From NCBI GenBank assembly GCA_002503845.1, contig DASO01000010.1, positions 60,935 to 124,934 on the forward strand: a DNA stretch of 64,000 bases. The letters run 5' to 3'. Every line of letters begins with the position of its first letter. The first letter of the stretch is position 1. A model generated the notes under the pieces. It did no database searches. It was not told the DNA's origin and saw only the letters and a program-made list of their open reading frames with translations. Below, one piece after another: positions 34,356 through 43,494 of this stretch. Made by a program: the position numbers and the translations under genes. The stretch comes from Euryarchaeota archaeon UBA24 (GTDB lineage Archaea; Halobacteriota; Halobacteria; Halobacteriales; Hikarchaeaceae).

Positions 34356-35515
34356 CAGCGTGTTAATTCGACCCAATTATCCGAACCACTTTGCCACTCC
34401 TGGAATGATTCTTCATCCCCAGATTCGGAATAGAACTTACCACCCGAACCATCGTTTAGGGTACACGGAATTGGATTTGCCTCTCGTTCTTCTCGGGAAA
34501 TAGTCATTTGAGCACGGCTCGTAATGCCTCGTGCTTGATATTCAGCGAACACTTCATCGGTTATAACATCAAAAAATGAGATGTATTCTGTGTCGGCCCC
34601 ATTGCTTACTGCTACAGCGATTTCGCCCTGTCCATGGGGGCGCATGATATAGCCAATATGTTGCCCAGCTGCTACGCTACCTCCACCGGCAACAATGAAT
34701 TCATCAAGTAGATCTACGTGATGGAAAGTGAATACAAGTTGCGAATATCCCGTTGGGCCAATATAAAATTGATATTCGGTGCCTTGTTCAATTTCTTTGG
34801 GTATTAATTGATACATATCCCCATCCACAGGAGAATAAAATTTTACAACTCCACGTGTGTCATAAGAACCAAAATCACTATCCCAGCGCTGTTGTTCGGT
34901 GTAGGCATCGAAGTAGTGTTTCATGCTCGAACAGGACTTTCCCGTGGGGTCATAGTCAACTGAACCATAATTATAGTTATGTCCATATGCAGCTCGGATT
35001 TTAGTAATCCGAATATAGGGGTCGAGATCGATGAAATTACTGGTAGCGAGTTTTGGAGGATTGGCAGGATCAATATCTGGTTGGGCATTCTGTTGATTTG
35101 CTTCAAGGTATTGGCTATGATCCACGAGGTGAGGTCCCGTGTTTTGGCTATAGTCCATAGGAGCACCCATGTCCATCGTTTGTCTCATTCGCATAGATTC
35201 TGCCATGTCAACCATTTCTTCCACGGACATGCCCATTGATTCGCCCATATCCATCATTTCTTCCACGGACATGCCCATTGATTCGGCAGCATCCTTTAGA
35301 TCACCCATGGTCATTCCACGAGATTCTGCCATGGTTTTTATTTTTTCCATTTTTGGAGGGGTTGTCGTTTCTGCCAGGTCTGCTGCTAGATTTGTAGATT
35401 CTTCGGGTGAAGTGGGTTGTGTGCCACCCCCTGATCCTCCTGAACACCCCGCAAGGAGGAGACATATCACCACTAGGAATATTGCATAAGGGGTTTTCTT
35501 ATTTTTTCCATTCAT
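34355..35515 (-). CDS. Met-repeat lipoprotein with LytM-like fold (paralog A)
   Basis: A 386-residue secreted lipoprotein (lipobox LAGC, Cys24) that is not an evident member of any named family. After a Ser/Thr/Pro/Glu linker, residues 63-110 hold three and a half copies of a 14-residue Met-rich unit (ESMGMSVEEMMDM type). The C-terminal half has a beta-rich region with FHHVDLLDEFIVAGGG, VAAGQHIGYIM and HGQGEIAVAV, which looks like a LytM/M23 or biotinyl-lipoyl-like domain; the M23 HxH zinc ligands are not present as such, although an FHHV is. The neighbouring gene is a paralog sharing the signal peptide, linker and repeat. Confidence 0.72.
   Translation of the reverse strand: MNGKNKKTPYAIFLVVICLLLAGCSGGSGGGTQPTSPEESTNLAADLAETTTPPKMEKIKTMAESRGMTMGDLKDAAESMGMSVEEMMDMGESMGMSVEEMVDMAESMRMRQTMDMGAPMDYSQNTGPHLVDHSQYLEANQQNAQPDIDPANPPKLATSNFIDLDPYIRITKIRAAYGHNYNYGSVDYDPTGKSCSSMKHYFDAYTEQQRWDSDFGSYDTRGVVKFYSPVDGDMYQLIPKEIEQGTEYQFYIGPTGYSQLVFTFHHVDLLDEFIVAGGGSVAAGQHIGYIMRPHGQGEIAVAVSNGADTEYISFFDVITDEVFAEYQARGITSRAQMTISREEREANPIPCTLNDGSGGKFYSESGDEESFQEWQSGSDNWVELTR
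35186..35329 (-). repeat. 14-residue Met-rich repeats in paralog A
   Basis: A 42-base coding unit repeats about 3.5 times: AESRGMTMGDLKDA, AESMGMSVEEMMDM, GESMGMSVEEMVDM, AESMRM. The middle two copies are nearly identical at DNA level. The spacing of 14 residues equals two heptads, so the Met and acidic residues can line up on helix faces. The Mets may bind Cu(I) or pack a helix. Confidence 0.85.
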
Positions 35516-35517
35516 AT
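35439..35517 (-). repeat. 79-bp identical signal-peptide cassette (copy in paralog A)
   Basis: The 79 bases from 35439 to 35517 are identical to 36651-36729 in the next lipoprotein gene. They cover the start codon, two bases upstream, the whole signal peptide and the lipobox. The mature proteins diverge right after, so the identity points to recent duplication or gene conversion of this part. Confidence 0.9.
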
Positions 35518-35548
35518 CGTTTCTCTATGTTAATATTTGTTAAGTTAG

Positions 35549-36727
35549 CTATCCCGTTATAGGTTCAGTTACACCATTGGAGGTCTCTTTAATTGCTTTA
35601 TATCTACAACCTGGAGAAACCATCTGTTCCTGCGGGTAATTGGAACTATCGCCAGACCATGTCTCATAACTGTCCATCAAGTCCTGAATTTTTGCTTTGT
35701 AGATAAGTTCGACAGATCCATCTAGATGCATGGTTGGGCAGTGATTGATTACGCCCATATTTTGGCCGGGCATGGCGCCTTCCCGAATATATTCAAATAG
35801 GGTAAGTTCAGTACGGCCGTTGATGCCAGAGTTAGTGGTATCTGGCCAGTTTCCTACATATCCAAGTGCCTGGCCAGCTTCAATTATAGTGCCTTCTTTG
35901 ATGACTTTTCCATTTATTGTAAGTGGTAAGTCGCACGTAACGGGGTTTGCACCACTTCGGTCGCAATCTATGCTTACAACATGATCGAGATTAACGCCCC
36001 ATTTGGAACCCTGAGAAGGTGCTATAATTAGATCCCAGTCGTCCTGCTTATAACTAGTCGTGGGTTGCCAAGTTATTCGAGTGACCACACCGCTGATTGG
36101 AGCTATTACTACTGCATCTGCAGGTGCTTTGAACTCGAATGTGGGATTGTCATATTGATTTGGTGCTCCGGGATTATGTAACATTCCGAAGTCATCAAAA
36201 ACTGTTTTAGAATATCTTGCATCAAATATTAGATCTCCAAAGGTTGCACTTGAGGAATCCCAAGGACCTAAGTTCTGCATCATCAAATTCTGGAGTTTTG
36301 GGGCTGTTTCTGTTGAAGGGCCATAGTGTCCAGAAGGCATAGAACCAGCAGAACCACCCATATTCATCATGTCTTCTCTACTCATACCCATGGATTCTCC
36401 CATCTTCATCATGTCTTCCATATTCATACCCATGGATTCTCCCTTTTTCTTCATATCTTCCATGTTCATGGATCCCCCAGTAGGTGCAGCGTTTCCTATC
36501 CCCACAGAATTTTTAGTGTCCTTCTTTTCTGCGGCATTTGTAGGTGCTATTGTTGTGTCTGTTGCTGCGTTTGTAGGTGCTATTGTTGTGTCTGTTGCTG
36601 CGTTTGCAGACTCCACTGGTACGGAAGATTCTACTGCACTTCCCGAGGCACCTGAACACCCCGCAAGGAGGAGACATATCACCACTAGGAATATTGCATA
36701 AGGGGTTTTCTTATTTTTTCCATTCAT
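35549..36727 (-). CDS. Met-repeat lipoprotein with LytM-like fold (paralog B)
   Basis: A 392-residue secreted lipoprotein with the same signal peptide as paralog A. A low-complexity linker with two exact 11-residue Ala/Thr/Pro/Asn repeats follows, then Met-rich repeats (residues 86-123). The C-terminal region shows KAPADAVVIAPISGVVTRI, LIIAPSQGSKWGVNLDHV and AGQALGYVGN, the order of strands seen in LytM/M23 domains; the catalytic HxH of the His-Leu-His type is replaced (TELTLFEY). It is probably not a peptidase but a binding domain. The two paralogs share a strand 33 bases apart and precede an MFS gene on the same strand. Confidence 0.75.
   Translation of the reverse strand: MNGKNKKTPYAIFLVVICLLLAGCSGASGSAVESSVPVESANAATDTTIAPTNAATDTTIAPTNAAEKKDTKNSVGIGNAAPTGGSMNMEDMKKKGESMGMNMEDMMKMGESMGMSREDMMNMGGSAGSMPSGHYGPSTETAPKLQNLMMQNLGPWDSSSATFGDLIFDARYSKTVFDDFGMLHNPGAPNQYDNPTFEFKAPADAVVIAPISGVVTRITWQPTTSYKQDDWDLIIAPSQGSKWGVNLDHVVSIDCDRSGANPVTCDLPLTINGKVIKEGTIIEAGQALGYVGNWPDTTNSGINGRTELTLFEYIREGAMPGQNMGVINHCPTMHLDGSVELIYKAKIQDLMDSYETWSGDSSNYPQEQMVSPGCRYKAIKETSNGVTEPITG
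36359..36472 (-). repeat. 14-residue Met-rich repeats in paralog B
   Basis: Units SMNMEDMKKK, GESMGMNMEDMMKM and GESMGMSREDMMNM, with the last two at a 14-residue spacing, match those in paralog A. The Met positions (for example M-x-M and MM) are kept while the acidic residues vary, which suggests selection for methionine. Confidence 0.85.
36540..36605 (-). repeat. Exact 33-bp tandem duplication in paralog B
   Basis: Two adjacent 33-base copies (36540-36572 and 36573-36605) encode the same 11 residues, ending ...TDTTIAPT. Being exact, the duplication is young or slippage-prone; it lengthens only the linker. Confidence 0.9.
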
Positions 36728-36729
36728 AT
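36651..36729 (-). repeat. 79-bp identical signal-peptide cassette (copy in paralog B)
   Basis: Partner of the copy at 35439-35517, identical over all 79 bases. It includes the ATG, the hydrophobic core and the LAGC lipobox. The flanks on both sides differ between the genes. Confidence 0.9.
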
Positions 36730-36820
36730 TTGCCCCGGGTTACGATTCGTGTTTATTGAATTTATTACAATTCGCATTAGTTGGGACGTAAGAGTCCCAC
36801 TATAATAAATTAGATAGAAT

Positions 36821-38086
36821 TTAAAAATCTGCCATCGAGATCCGTTCGGGTGTTTGAGAAACGGCTATGAAAGACAGATATATGCTCACGATGATCGCCA
36901 AGAATCCAAAGAGCGCATTTGTCAAACGTAATGCAAATACTAACTCGTAGTGAGATTGTAAGACAATAAATACAATCCCCATAATTACAGGGGCAAGAGT
37001 TGCTCCGGCTCCTTTTGCGGTTTCTCCAAAACTTATTATGACGCCTCTGAAGGCTTCGGGTGTGAATTCAATTATCAAAACACGCCAAAGAGAAAATAAA
37101 AGTCCGAAACCCACTCCTATACAAAATGCCCCAACGGCCATGTGCATAAGTGATTGGGATAATGCAACTAACATCAAACCACCTCCGATGACTACAGAAA
37201 GAATTGAGAAAGGATAAGTTAAGTTGGAAAAATAAGAATACACTCGCCCAGATTGGGAAGCGGCTATCGCGGATGCACCACTGAATAGAGATACCAATAT
37301 GCCCGCTTGTCCGGCAGATCCACCTATTCCGAGTACAATTATCAAAGAGCTATAGGTCACGTATGCCGTGAAAATAAAAGAAGTTATAAACATTCCAAGA
37401 ACTGCAGCAGAAAGCCGAGGGTAGAGCAATAGTGATGGTGCTTTTTGCATTATTGTTCTAAATGAAATTCTATCTTGGGATTGGACCTCAGAGACGGGAG
37501 TAGATGGCTCTTCTAGAAATAGATATATGATGAGTGCGATAGGAAGGGGAACTGCATATAGGAGAAATGGGTAGTTCCATGCAATAAGTACAAGGAAACC
37601 AGAGAAGATAGGGAAAAGTGCGCCGCTCAAACCGTGGCTAGTGGAGCGCAAACCTTGAGCGGTTGCACTTGCAGATCCAGTATAAAGATCGCCTATAGAT
37701 GCCACAATAACAGGTAGGATGCATGCCCCACCTACTCCCTGTAAAAATCGGAGAGAAAGGGTCAACAGGAAAGATGTACTTAACGTCATCAAGAGTCCAG
37801 AAATACCGAATGTTAGCAGTCCAACAACCAATATTGGTTTTCGCCCATAAGCGTCTGTGAGCCCTCCTGCGATGGGGGAAAGAATCATCAAAGGGGCAAA
37901 AAATGCAGTTACTAGCAATCCGACGGCAGCGGGAGTTGTTGACAAAGGTAGGATTAGAGATTCTAAAACAGGGGAAATCATGGTAGTCCCCATAGGGTAT
38001 ACCATATTGGCTAGTAGTAAAAGCTGTAAACTCCGGTCGGAAAGTATGTTTCCTTCAGAACCAAGTAAATTTTTTAAAGAAATCAC
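36821..38086 (-). CDS. MFS transporter
   Basis: A 421-residue major facilitator superfamily permease with about 12 hydrophobic segments. The loop-2 signature GGLTDAYGRKPILVVG is present near residue 75, typical of drug or sugar efflux-type MFS. Substrate unknown. Its start overlaps the stop of the SDR gene by 4 bases (38083-38086), so the two are co-expressed. Confidence 0.9.
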   Translation of the reverse strand: MISLKNLLGSEGNILSDRSLQLLLLANMVYPMGTTMISPVLESLILPLSTTPAAVGLLVTAFFAPLMILSPIAGGLTDAYGRKPILVVGLLTFGISGLLMTLSTSFLLTLSLRFLQGVGGACILPVIVASIGDLYTGSASATAQGLRSTSHGLSGALFPIFSGFLVLIAWNYPFLLYAVPLPIALIIYLFLEEPSTPVSEVQSQDRISFRTIMQKAPSLLLYPRLSAAVLGMFITSFIFTAYVTYSSLIIVLGIGGSAGQAGILVSLFSGASAIAASQSGRVYSYFSNLTYPFSILSVVIGGGLMLVALSQSLMHMAVGAFCIGVGFGLLFSLWRVLIIEFTPEAFRGVIISFGETAKGAGATLAPVIMGIVFIVLQSHYELVFALRLTNALFGFLAIIVSIYLSFIAVSQTPERISMADF

Positions 38087-39003
38087 GAGAGAAGAGCGGC
38101 ATGGCGACTTATTGCATCTGCAAAAGATAATATTTCATAACCAAACTCATCGCGGGCGCGGTTATTTGATATGTTAAATTGAAATGTTGGCTCTCTAGAG
38201 GGGTCGGGGACGAAATTGCCACCCAAAACTGTGTTAACAGTTTCTGCTATTTCAGAGAGGGAAATGAGGTTTCCCCCCGTATTGTAAACATCAAAATTGA
38301 GTTTTTTTGCCAGAGTTACTTTTTCAAATAAATCAACAACGTCATCGACATAGACGAGTCCAAATGTGGAATCGGGATGCATAGGAACATTGGTCGTTTT
38401 TCCAGCCACAGCGTCTTCTACGAAACTGCCCACCCAAGGATATCCAGTATATCTTCCAGGTCCAAAAACTGTGCTGGGTCTAATGGCACATACATCTAAA
38501 TCTTCACGTGAAGCGTATAACAACGCCTGATATTCGTTCATATGTTTCAATGCGGAATAATATGAAGCGGTATCGAATGCAGTATAAGGAGAATAAGGAC
38601 GGGGAGAATCTTCAGTTACTATGAGTCCGTCTTCATAATCTAAAGAGCTATAAACACCAAGAGTGCTTGCCCATACAACACGGGGGACACTAGATTCTAC
38701 AGATGCCCGGAATACATTATCGACACCTAGAAGATTAACGTGTAATGATAAGCTAAGATCTTCAAGCGCCCCACGACCAACGAGATATGCTAGATGGACT
38801 ATTCGGTCGGGTTCATGTGTATTAATAATCTGTGAAACTTCGTCGTAGTTTGTCACATCTCCTTGGATCAATTCTACACCGTCGAGATTGGGAGTTGTGT
38901 TTGTGTCAAGATCCATGCAAACTACAGATTCACCTTGTTCACTTAGTTGAGAGGTAAGATTTCTCCCGATTAAACCAGAAGAACCAATGATTAAAGTTTT
39001 CAT
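38083..39003 (-). CDS. NAD-dependent epimerase/dehydratase (extended SDR)
   Basis: A 306-residue extended short-chain dehydrogenase related to nucleotide-sugar epimerases. It starts MKTLIIGSSGLIGRNL, the NAD-binding GxxGxxG (residues 7-13), and contains YYSALKHMNEY, the YxxxK active-site pair, with a serine nearby in WASTLGVYSS. The later RPSTVFGPGRY is typical. Substrate is not clear; the MFS neighbour suggests a small-molecule export pathway. Confidence 0.88.
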   Translation of the reverse strand: MKTLIIGSSGLIGRNLTSQLSEQGESVVCMDLDTNTTPNLDGVELIQGDVTNYDEVSQIINTHEPDRIVHLAYLVGRGALEDLSLSLHVNLLGVDNVFRASVESSVPRVVWASTLGVYSSLDYEDGLIVTEDSPRPYSPYTAFDTASYYSALKHMNEYQALLYASREDLDVCAIRPSTVFGPGRYTGYPWVGSFVEDAVAGKTTNVPMHPDSTFGLVYVDDVVDLFEKVTLAKKLNFDVYNTGGNLISLSEIAETVNTVLGGNFVPDPSREPTFQFNISNNRARDEFGYEILSFADAISRHAALLS

Positions 39004-39093
39004 AATACAAAGTTTTGTATCTGTAATATTAAATGTCCTCGGTTAGGTTATCCACAAAAATTATAGAATAAAAGGAAGAATAGAGCTCTTTAG

Positions 39094-41328
39094 TTACTGG
39101 AATCCAATACGAGTTCTCTGAGCGGAAGTGGGAAGTCCAGTGCTACCTTTAAACTCATCTTGGATTGTATGATAATACTTTAGAAGATCAGCGGTCATCG
39201 TCGGGCGAACTGAATCTAAAGCTTTGCGGAAGTGACGCATTTCTACTTCGGTTGAATCGGAATCTTCTCGGAGTGCTTCAATTGCTGCTTCTCTGGCTAT
39301 ACTAGCTATATCACTACCAACATAGCCTTCGGTTATTTCAGCAAGTTCAGTTAAACCGACTTCGGATGCCAACGGCATTTCTTGGGTATGGATTCTGAAA
39401 ATCTCTTTTCGGCCTTCTAATCCAGGTTCTTCTACCATGACTAGTCTGTCGAATCTTCCAGATCGTACTAGTGCTGGATCGATCATATCTGGTCGATTGG
39501 TTGCTGCAATGACCACTACGTCTGCAAGTTCCTCTAGTCCATCTAATTCTGTGAGTAGTTGGTTAACAACTCGTTGCGATACATTGCTACCGAATTCATA
39601 CCCCCTGTTAGGAGCAAGTGCATCCAGCTCGTCGAAAAAGATAACTGCTGGTGAAACTTGGGCAGCTTTTCGGAAGACTTCTCGAATCGCTTTTTCGGAT
39701 TCCCCGACCCACTTTGAAAGGAGTTGGGGGCCCCTTATGGAGATGAAATTTGCATCAGTTTCTGTTGCTACAGCTTTTGCTAGAAGTGTTTTCCCAGTTC
39801 CAGGAGGACCATATAACAAAATTCCAGAAGGAGGGGAAATCCCCATTCTAGTGAATCTTTCGGGGTTGGTCAGTGGCCATTCGACAGATTCTTGAAGTTC
39901 TCTTTTTGCGGTTTCAAGTCCTCCAACAGAGTCCCAACTGACATTGGGAACTTCAACCAAAACTTCCCGCATTGCACTAGGACTTATTTCATAGAGAGCT
40001 AGGTCGAAATCTTCGTTGGTGACAATCATGGTGTCAATTAGTTCGTGGGAAATCTCTTCTGAATCGAGGTCAATTTTTGGCAAATATCTTCGAAGAGTTT
40101 TCATTGCAGCTTCTTTCGTTAGAGATTCTAGATCTGCGCCAACGAATCCGTGGGTGTCTCGAGCTAACTCAACTAAATCGATAGAGTCGTCAAGTGGCAT
40201 TCCACGTGTGTGTATTTGGAGGATTTCGTGGCGGTCGATCGCAGAGGGGACACCAATTTCGATTTCCCTATCGAAACGTCCAGGTCGTCGAAGGGCAGGA
40301 TCAATTGCATCGAGGCGGTTGGTAGCTCCAATAACAATGACTTCTCCACGGGATTCAAGGCCATCCATCATAGTGAGTAATTGAGCGACTACACGGCGTT
40401 CAACTTCACCAGTAACTTCTTCACGTTTAGGTGCTATAGAATCTAGTTCGTCTATAAAGATTATAGAAGGAGCTTCCTTAGCTGCGTCTTCAAAAATGGA
40501 ACGTAATTGTTGTTCAGATTCGCCGTAATACTTTGAAATAATTTCGGGTCCTGCGATTGAGAAAAATCTTGCACTGGTTTCGCTTGCCACAGCTTTTGCT
40601 AGAAGTGTTTTCCCAGTTCCAGGAGGACCATGTAAAAGTACCCCTTGGGGAGGGTCAATGCCAAGTTTTGCGAATATAGAGGGGTGTTTGAGAGGTAGTT
40701 CTATCATTTCTCGGACTCTGTGGATTTCGTCAGAAAGCCCGCCTATGTCCTCGTATGTGATGGCGTTGCTCGATTTTTCATACCCAGACGCGGGTACTTC
40801 GCTGAGTTGGATCTCGGTTTCCTCAGAGATCACAACGATCCCAGTCGGGACTGTTTCGACAGCAATGAGTGGAATGGCCTGTCCAGGAGATCGCATGAAG
40901 GGATGGCTTGTAGTAGACATTATGGGCACTACATCCCTTGAAAAGACAGGCCGTTTAAGAATCTGCCTTCGAATCATACTAGCTGCGTCTTCACCGAAAC
41001 GAACATTACTAGCAGGAGGGGGAGCGAAAACTACTTTTTCTGCAGGAATGGAATCTACTTTTTGGATGGAGACTGTTTCTCCAAGACTAACATTAGCATT
41101 CTGGCGTGTGAAACCATCTATTCTAACGGTATTCGTATTCCAATCTTGTCGATCTGCCCTCCAGACTTTTGCTGCAGTTTGTTTTCCACCGTTGATCCGA
41201 ATTATATCCCCAGGGCTGAGTTTTAAATGAAGAAATGTGTCAGGATCTAAACGTGCAATCCCACGGCCAGAATCATTGGAATATGCTTTTGCCACTTCTA
41301 AGTCGACTATTAGATCTTCAGAGGACAT
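39094..41328 (-). CDS. cdc48: CDC48/VAT-family AAA ATPase
   Basis: A 744-residue type II AAA+ unfoldase with an N-domain (double-psi barrel; [19 protein letters not shown]) and two ATPase modules. Both have Walker [16 protein letters not shown] (around residues 233 and 506) and Walker B motifs [11 protein letters not shown] and [11 protein letters not shown]. It unfolds proteins, probably upstream of the proteasome. The DNA for the two Walker A regions shares a 43-base identical stretch. Confidence 0.95.
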   Translation of the reverse strand: MSSEDLIVDLEVAKAYSNDSGRGIARLDPDTFLHLKLSPGDIIRINGGKQTAAKVWRADRQDWNTNTVRIDGFTRQNANVSLGETVSIQKVDSIPAEKVVFAPPPASNVRFGEDAASMIRRQILKRPVFSRDVVPIMSTTSHPFMRSPGQAIPLIAVETVPTGIVVISEETEIQLSEVPASGYEKSSNAITYEDIGGLSDEIHRVREMIELPLKHPSIFAKLGIDPPQGVLLHGPPGTGKTLLAKAVASETSARFFSIAGPEIISKYYGESEQQLRSIFEDAAKEAPSIIFIDELDSIAPKREEVTGEVERRVVAQLLTMMDGLESRGEVIVIGATNRLDAIDPALRRPGRFDREIEIGVPSAIDRHEILQIHTRGMPLDDSIDLVELARDTHGFVGADLESLTKEAAMKTLRRYLPKIDLDSEEISHELIDTMIVTNEDFDLALYEISPSAMREVLVEVPNVSWDSVGGLETAKRELQESVEWPLTNPERFTRMGISPPSGILLYGPPGTGKTLLAKAVATETDANFISIRGPQLLSKWVGESEKAIREVFRKAAQVSPAVIFFDELDALAPNRGYEFGSNVSQRVVNQLLTELDGLEELADVVVIAATNRPDMIDPALVRSGRFDRLVMVEEPGLEGRKEIFRIHTQEMPLASEVGLTELAEITEGYVGSDIASIAREAAIEALREDSDSTEVEMRHFRKALDSVRPTMTADLLKYYHTIQDEFKGSTGLPTSAQRTRIGFQ
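39770..39812 (-). repeat. 43-bp identity between the two AAA Walker A regions (copy 2)
   Basis: These 43 bases are identical to 40588-40630 within the same cdc48 gene, covering [14 protein letters not shown] of the D2 module. Flanking codons differ. Homologous domains would normally accumulate silent changes, so gene conversion is likely. Confidence 0.8.
40588..40630 (-). repeat. 43-bp identity between the two AAA Walker A regions (copy 1)
   Basis: The D1 copy of the 43-base stretch also found at 39770-39812. Both encode the Walker A loop with identical synonymous codons. Confidence 0.8.
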
Positions 41329-41403
41329 AGTGTTATTTTGTAATTAGCACATAGAGGTCATAGAACATATGCTTTATCTATTGAAAAAAGTAAGAAAACC
41401 AGT

Positions 41404-41613
41404 ATGTATTCCGTGGTTGGGTGTGACAGATGTCAGACAATATGGATAGTTGGGATGCGGCCGAAGACTGTTAAATGCCCCAGGTGTAGCAAAAGACATA
41501 ATTTTAGGGAACTTAGGAAATTCGCAGAAGAAGAAGACATAGAGGTTGCTCGTGTAGTACGGACTCAGTTGTTGTCAGAGAGAATAGGAACGAGCGAAAA
41601 TAAAGAAACTTAA
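41404..41613 (+). CDS. DUF5817-type zinc-ribbon protein
   Basis: A 69-residue protein starting MYSVVGCDRCQTIWIVGMRP, with two zinc knuckles CDRC and CPRC, and a helical C-terminus (FRELRKFAEEEDIEVARVVRTQLL). It matches the haloarchaeal DUF5817 proteins, found beside many housekeeping genes and of unknown role; a nucleic-acid-binding role is plausible. Its promoter is in the 75 bases shared divergently with cdc48. Confidence 0.8.
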   Translation: MYSVVGCDRCQTIWIVGMRPKTVKCPRCSKRHNFRELRKFAEEEDIEVARVVRTQLLSERIGTSENKET

Positions 41614-41627
41614 AGCAAGGAGAATAG

Positions 41628-42836
41628 TTATCTTCCGAGTCGTTCGTGGGCACTTGAGAGATCTCGAGAACCCAGTGCAGAAAGTAATGACAGTTCCCCT
41701 GCAAGGACGCCGGATGATATTATTTCTGCAAATGCATCTGCATTGGATCCGGGAGGAGTCCCCCCGCCACGGACGCCTAAGATATCAAGGGCCTCGGACT
41801 GAGAGGGTAGATGAGTCCCCCCTCCAATAGTTCCTATTTCAAGGCTCAGGAGTGTGACACTCAGGTATAGGCCCCCGTCTCGGACGTCAGCGGTTGTGAT
41901 GACGTTTGCTCCTTCTACGACTTGTGCTGCATCTTGGCCCGTTGCTAAGAAAATTGCTGCAATAATATTTGCCGCTTGGGCATTGTGGCCCAGGCTAACC
42001 GCCCTAGCGCTACCAATGTGATTTTTTTGCGTATTGATTTCCACAATGGCTTCGGGAGTTGTGTGGAGTTTTTCTTCTACTATTTTCCGGGGGATTAGAA
42101 CATCAGCTGAAACGGTTCTGCCACGACCCTCAATTGCGTTAATTGCGGCTGGTTTTTTATCAGAACAGAGATTTCCAGAAAGGGAAATGAGTTTCGCGGG
42201 AGTTTGTTGTTCTAGGAATTCAGATACTTTTTTGGTGGAAATTGTGACCATGTTCATCCCCATTGCGTCTTTTGTATCGTATGAAAATCGTAGGAAAATA
42301 GAATTCCCAACTACATAGGGTTTGATCCCTGTCAATTCCCCATGGTTGGTGGTAGAATTGGCTATTTCTTCTATTTCTGAATAATTAGTAGAAATCCAAT
42401 TTATGAAATCTAGAGATTCAGAGACATTAGCAACTTTAAACACAGGGGCTCGTGTCATTGCATTGTTGAATACTCGGGATATGGCCCCGCCCGCGTGTCG
42501 AATGGCAGAGCACCCACGGTTTACGCTAGCGACTAAGGCCCCTTCAGTGGTTGCTAAAGGGAGGTAAAAGGATCCTTCTGTTGCAGATCCAAATACAGTG
42601 ATTGGGCCGGCTATCCCCATAGGTATTTGTACAGATCCGATCATGTTCTCGATATTAGTAGAGGCTAATTTTGCGTCGAAAGTGTAATTTCCAATAGAAG
42701 AGAGTTTGACATTTAATTCGGACTCTATTATCTGCCGACGGACATTAGCTGCCATATCGGAATCTACGTGTTCCTCAAGCTCGTGGAGTTTAATTTCTCC
42801 TTTTTGGACACGTTTTATTATGTCATTTGCACTCAT
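41628..42836 (-). CDS. hmgA: HMG-CoA reductase
   Basis: A 402-residue class I 3-hydroxy-3-methylglutaryl-CoA reductase, which commits acetyl units to mevalonate and so to archaeal lipids and the carotenoids made by the cluster at 8.4-12.5 kb. Motifs are ENMIGSVQIPMGIAGP (CoA site), KDAMGMNMVTI, GQDAAQVVEGANVIT and GTIGGGTHLPSQ (NADPH site). Full-length for archaea. On the same strand 50 bases after the pabA-like gene. Confidence 0.96.
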   Translation of the reverse strand: MSANDIIKRVQKGEIKLHELEEHVDSDMAANVRRQIIESELNVKLSSIGNYTFDAKLASTNIENMIGSVQIPMGIAGPITVFGSATEGSFYLPLATTEGALVASVNRGCSAIRHAGGAISRVFNNAMTRAPVFKVANVSESLDFINWISTNYSEIEEIANSTTNHGELTGIKPYVVGNSIFLRFSYDTKDAMGMNMVTISTKKVSEFLEQQTPAKLISLSGNLCSDKKPAAINAIEGRGRTVSADVLIPRKIVEEKLHTTPEAIVEINTQKNHIGSARAVSLGHNAQAANIIAAIFLATGQDAAQVVEGANVITTADVRDGGLYLSVTLLSLEIGTIGGGTHLPSQSEALDILGVRGGGTPPGSNADAFAEIISSGVLAGELSLLSALGSRDLSSAHERLGR

Positions 42837-42885
42837 ACTAAAGAAATGAAGCTGCTAAAGCTTAAATGGTGATTAAATGAACGCC

Positions 42886-43467
42886 TTATTTAATGCATTG
42901 GGTGCAAAAATTCTCTAATATTTTAGCCCCCAATGGTGTCAGAAAGCTTTCGGGGTGGAATTGAACACCCTCATGGGGCTTTTTCGTGTGACGAACCCCC
43001 ATAAGGAGGGGGAATTCACCGAGGGTCCGGGCGGTTGGGATGAGGAAATCGGGCATGCTGTTTTCTTCAGCTATTAACGAATGATAACGTCCGGCGACAA
43101 AGGGATTGGGAAGGTCTGATAAAACACCAGATCCATCATGAGTTACATGTGAAATTTTTCCATGTACAACGGATGGTGCGTGAATAATGGATACTCCATT
43201 TGCGGCGCACAGGGCCTGATGGCCTAAACAAACTCCAAGAGTGGGGTAATTTAACTCCGAAAAAATAGACATAGAAACACCGGCATTGTGGGGGAATCCG
43301 GGGCCAGGTGATATGATGATTCCATCGGGATCTAACTTCTGTATTTCATCGATAGTTATAGCATCGTTTCGGTATATATCTACATTTGCCAGAGTTCCAA
43401 TTCCCTGAACTAGATTGTACGAAAATGAATCATAATTGTCAATGATTAAAATGTGAGGGGAATCCAT
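42886..43467 (-). CDS. Glutamine amidotransferase (PabA/TrpG)
   Basis: A 193-residue class I glutamine amidotransferase that supplies ammonia to the partner chorismate enzyme. Catalytic Cys in LGVCLGHQAL, and His and Glu in GVQFHPESFLT. It follows the PabB/TrpE-like gene after 27 bases. Whether it serves PABA or tryptophan synthesis cannot be decided by sequence alone; the pairing with the neighbouring gene is clear. Confidence 0.92.
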   Translation of the reverse strand: MDSPHILIIDNYDSFSYNLVQGIGTLANVDIYRNDAITIDEIQKLDPDGIIISPGPGFPHNAGVSMSIFSELNYPTLGVCLGHQALCAANGVSIIHAPSVVHGKISHVTHDGSGVLSDLPNPFVAGRYHSLIAEENSMPDFLIPTARTLGEFPLLMGVRHTKKPHEGVQFHPESFLTPLGAKILENFCTQCIK

Positions 43468-43494
43468 GGTAATAGGTGGTTGGTAATTTCTAAG

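Noticed and set aside
40658-41230. A 190-codon plus-strand ORF opposite cdc48
   Set aside because: Antisense to the N-domain and D1 of cdc48, no supporting signal.
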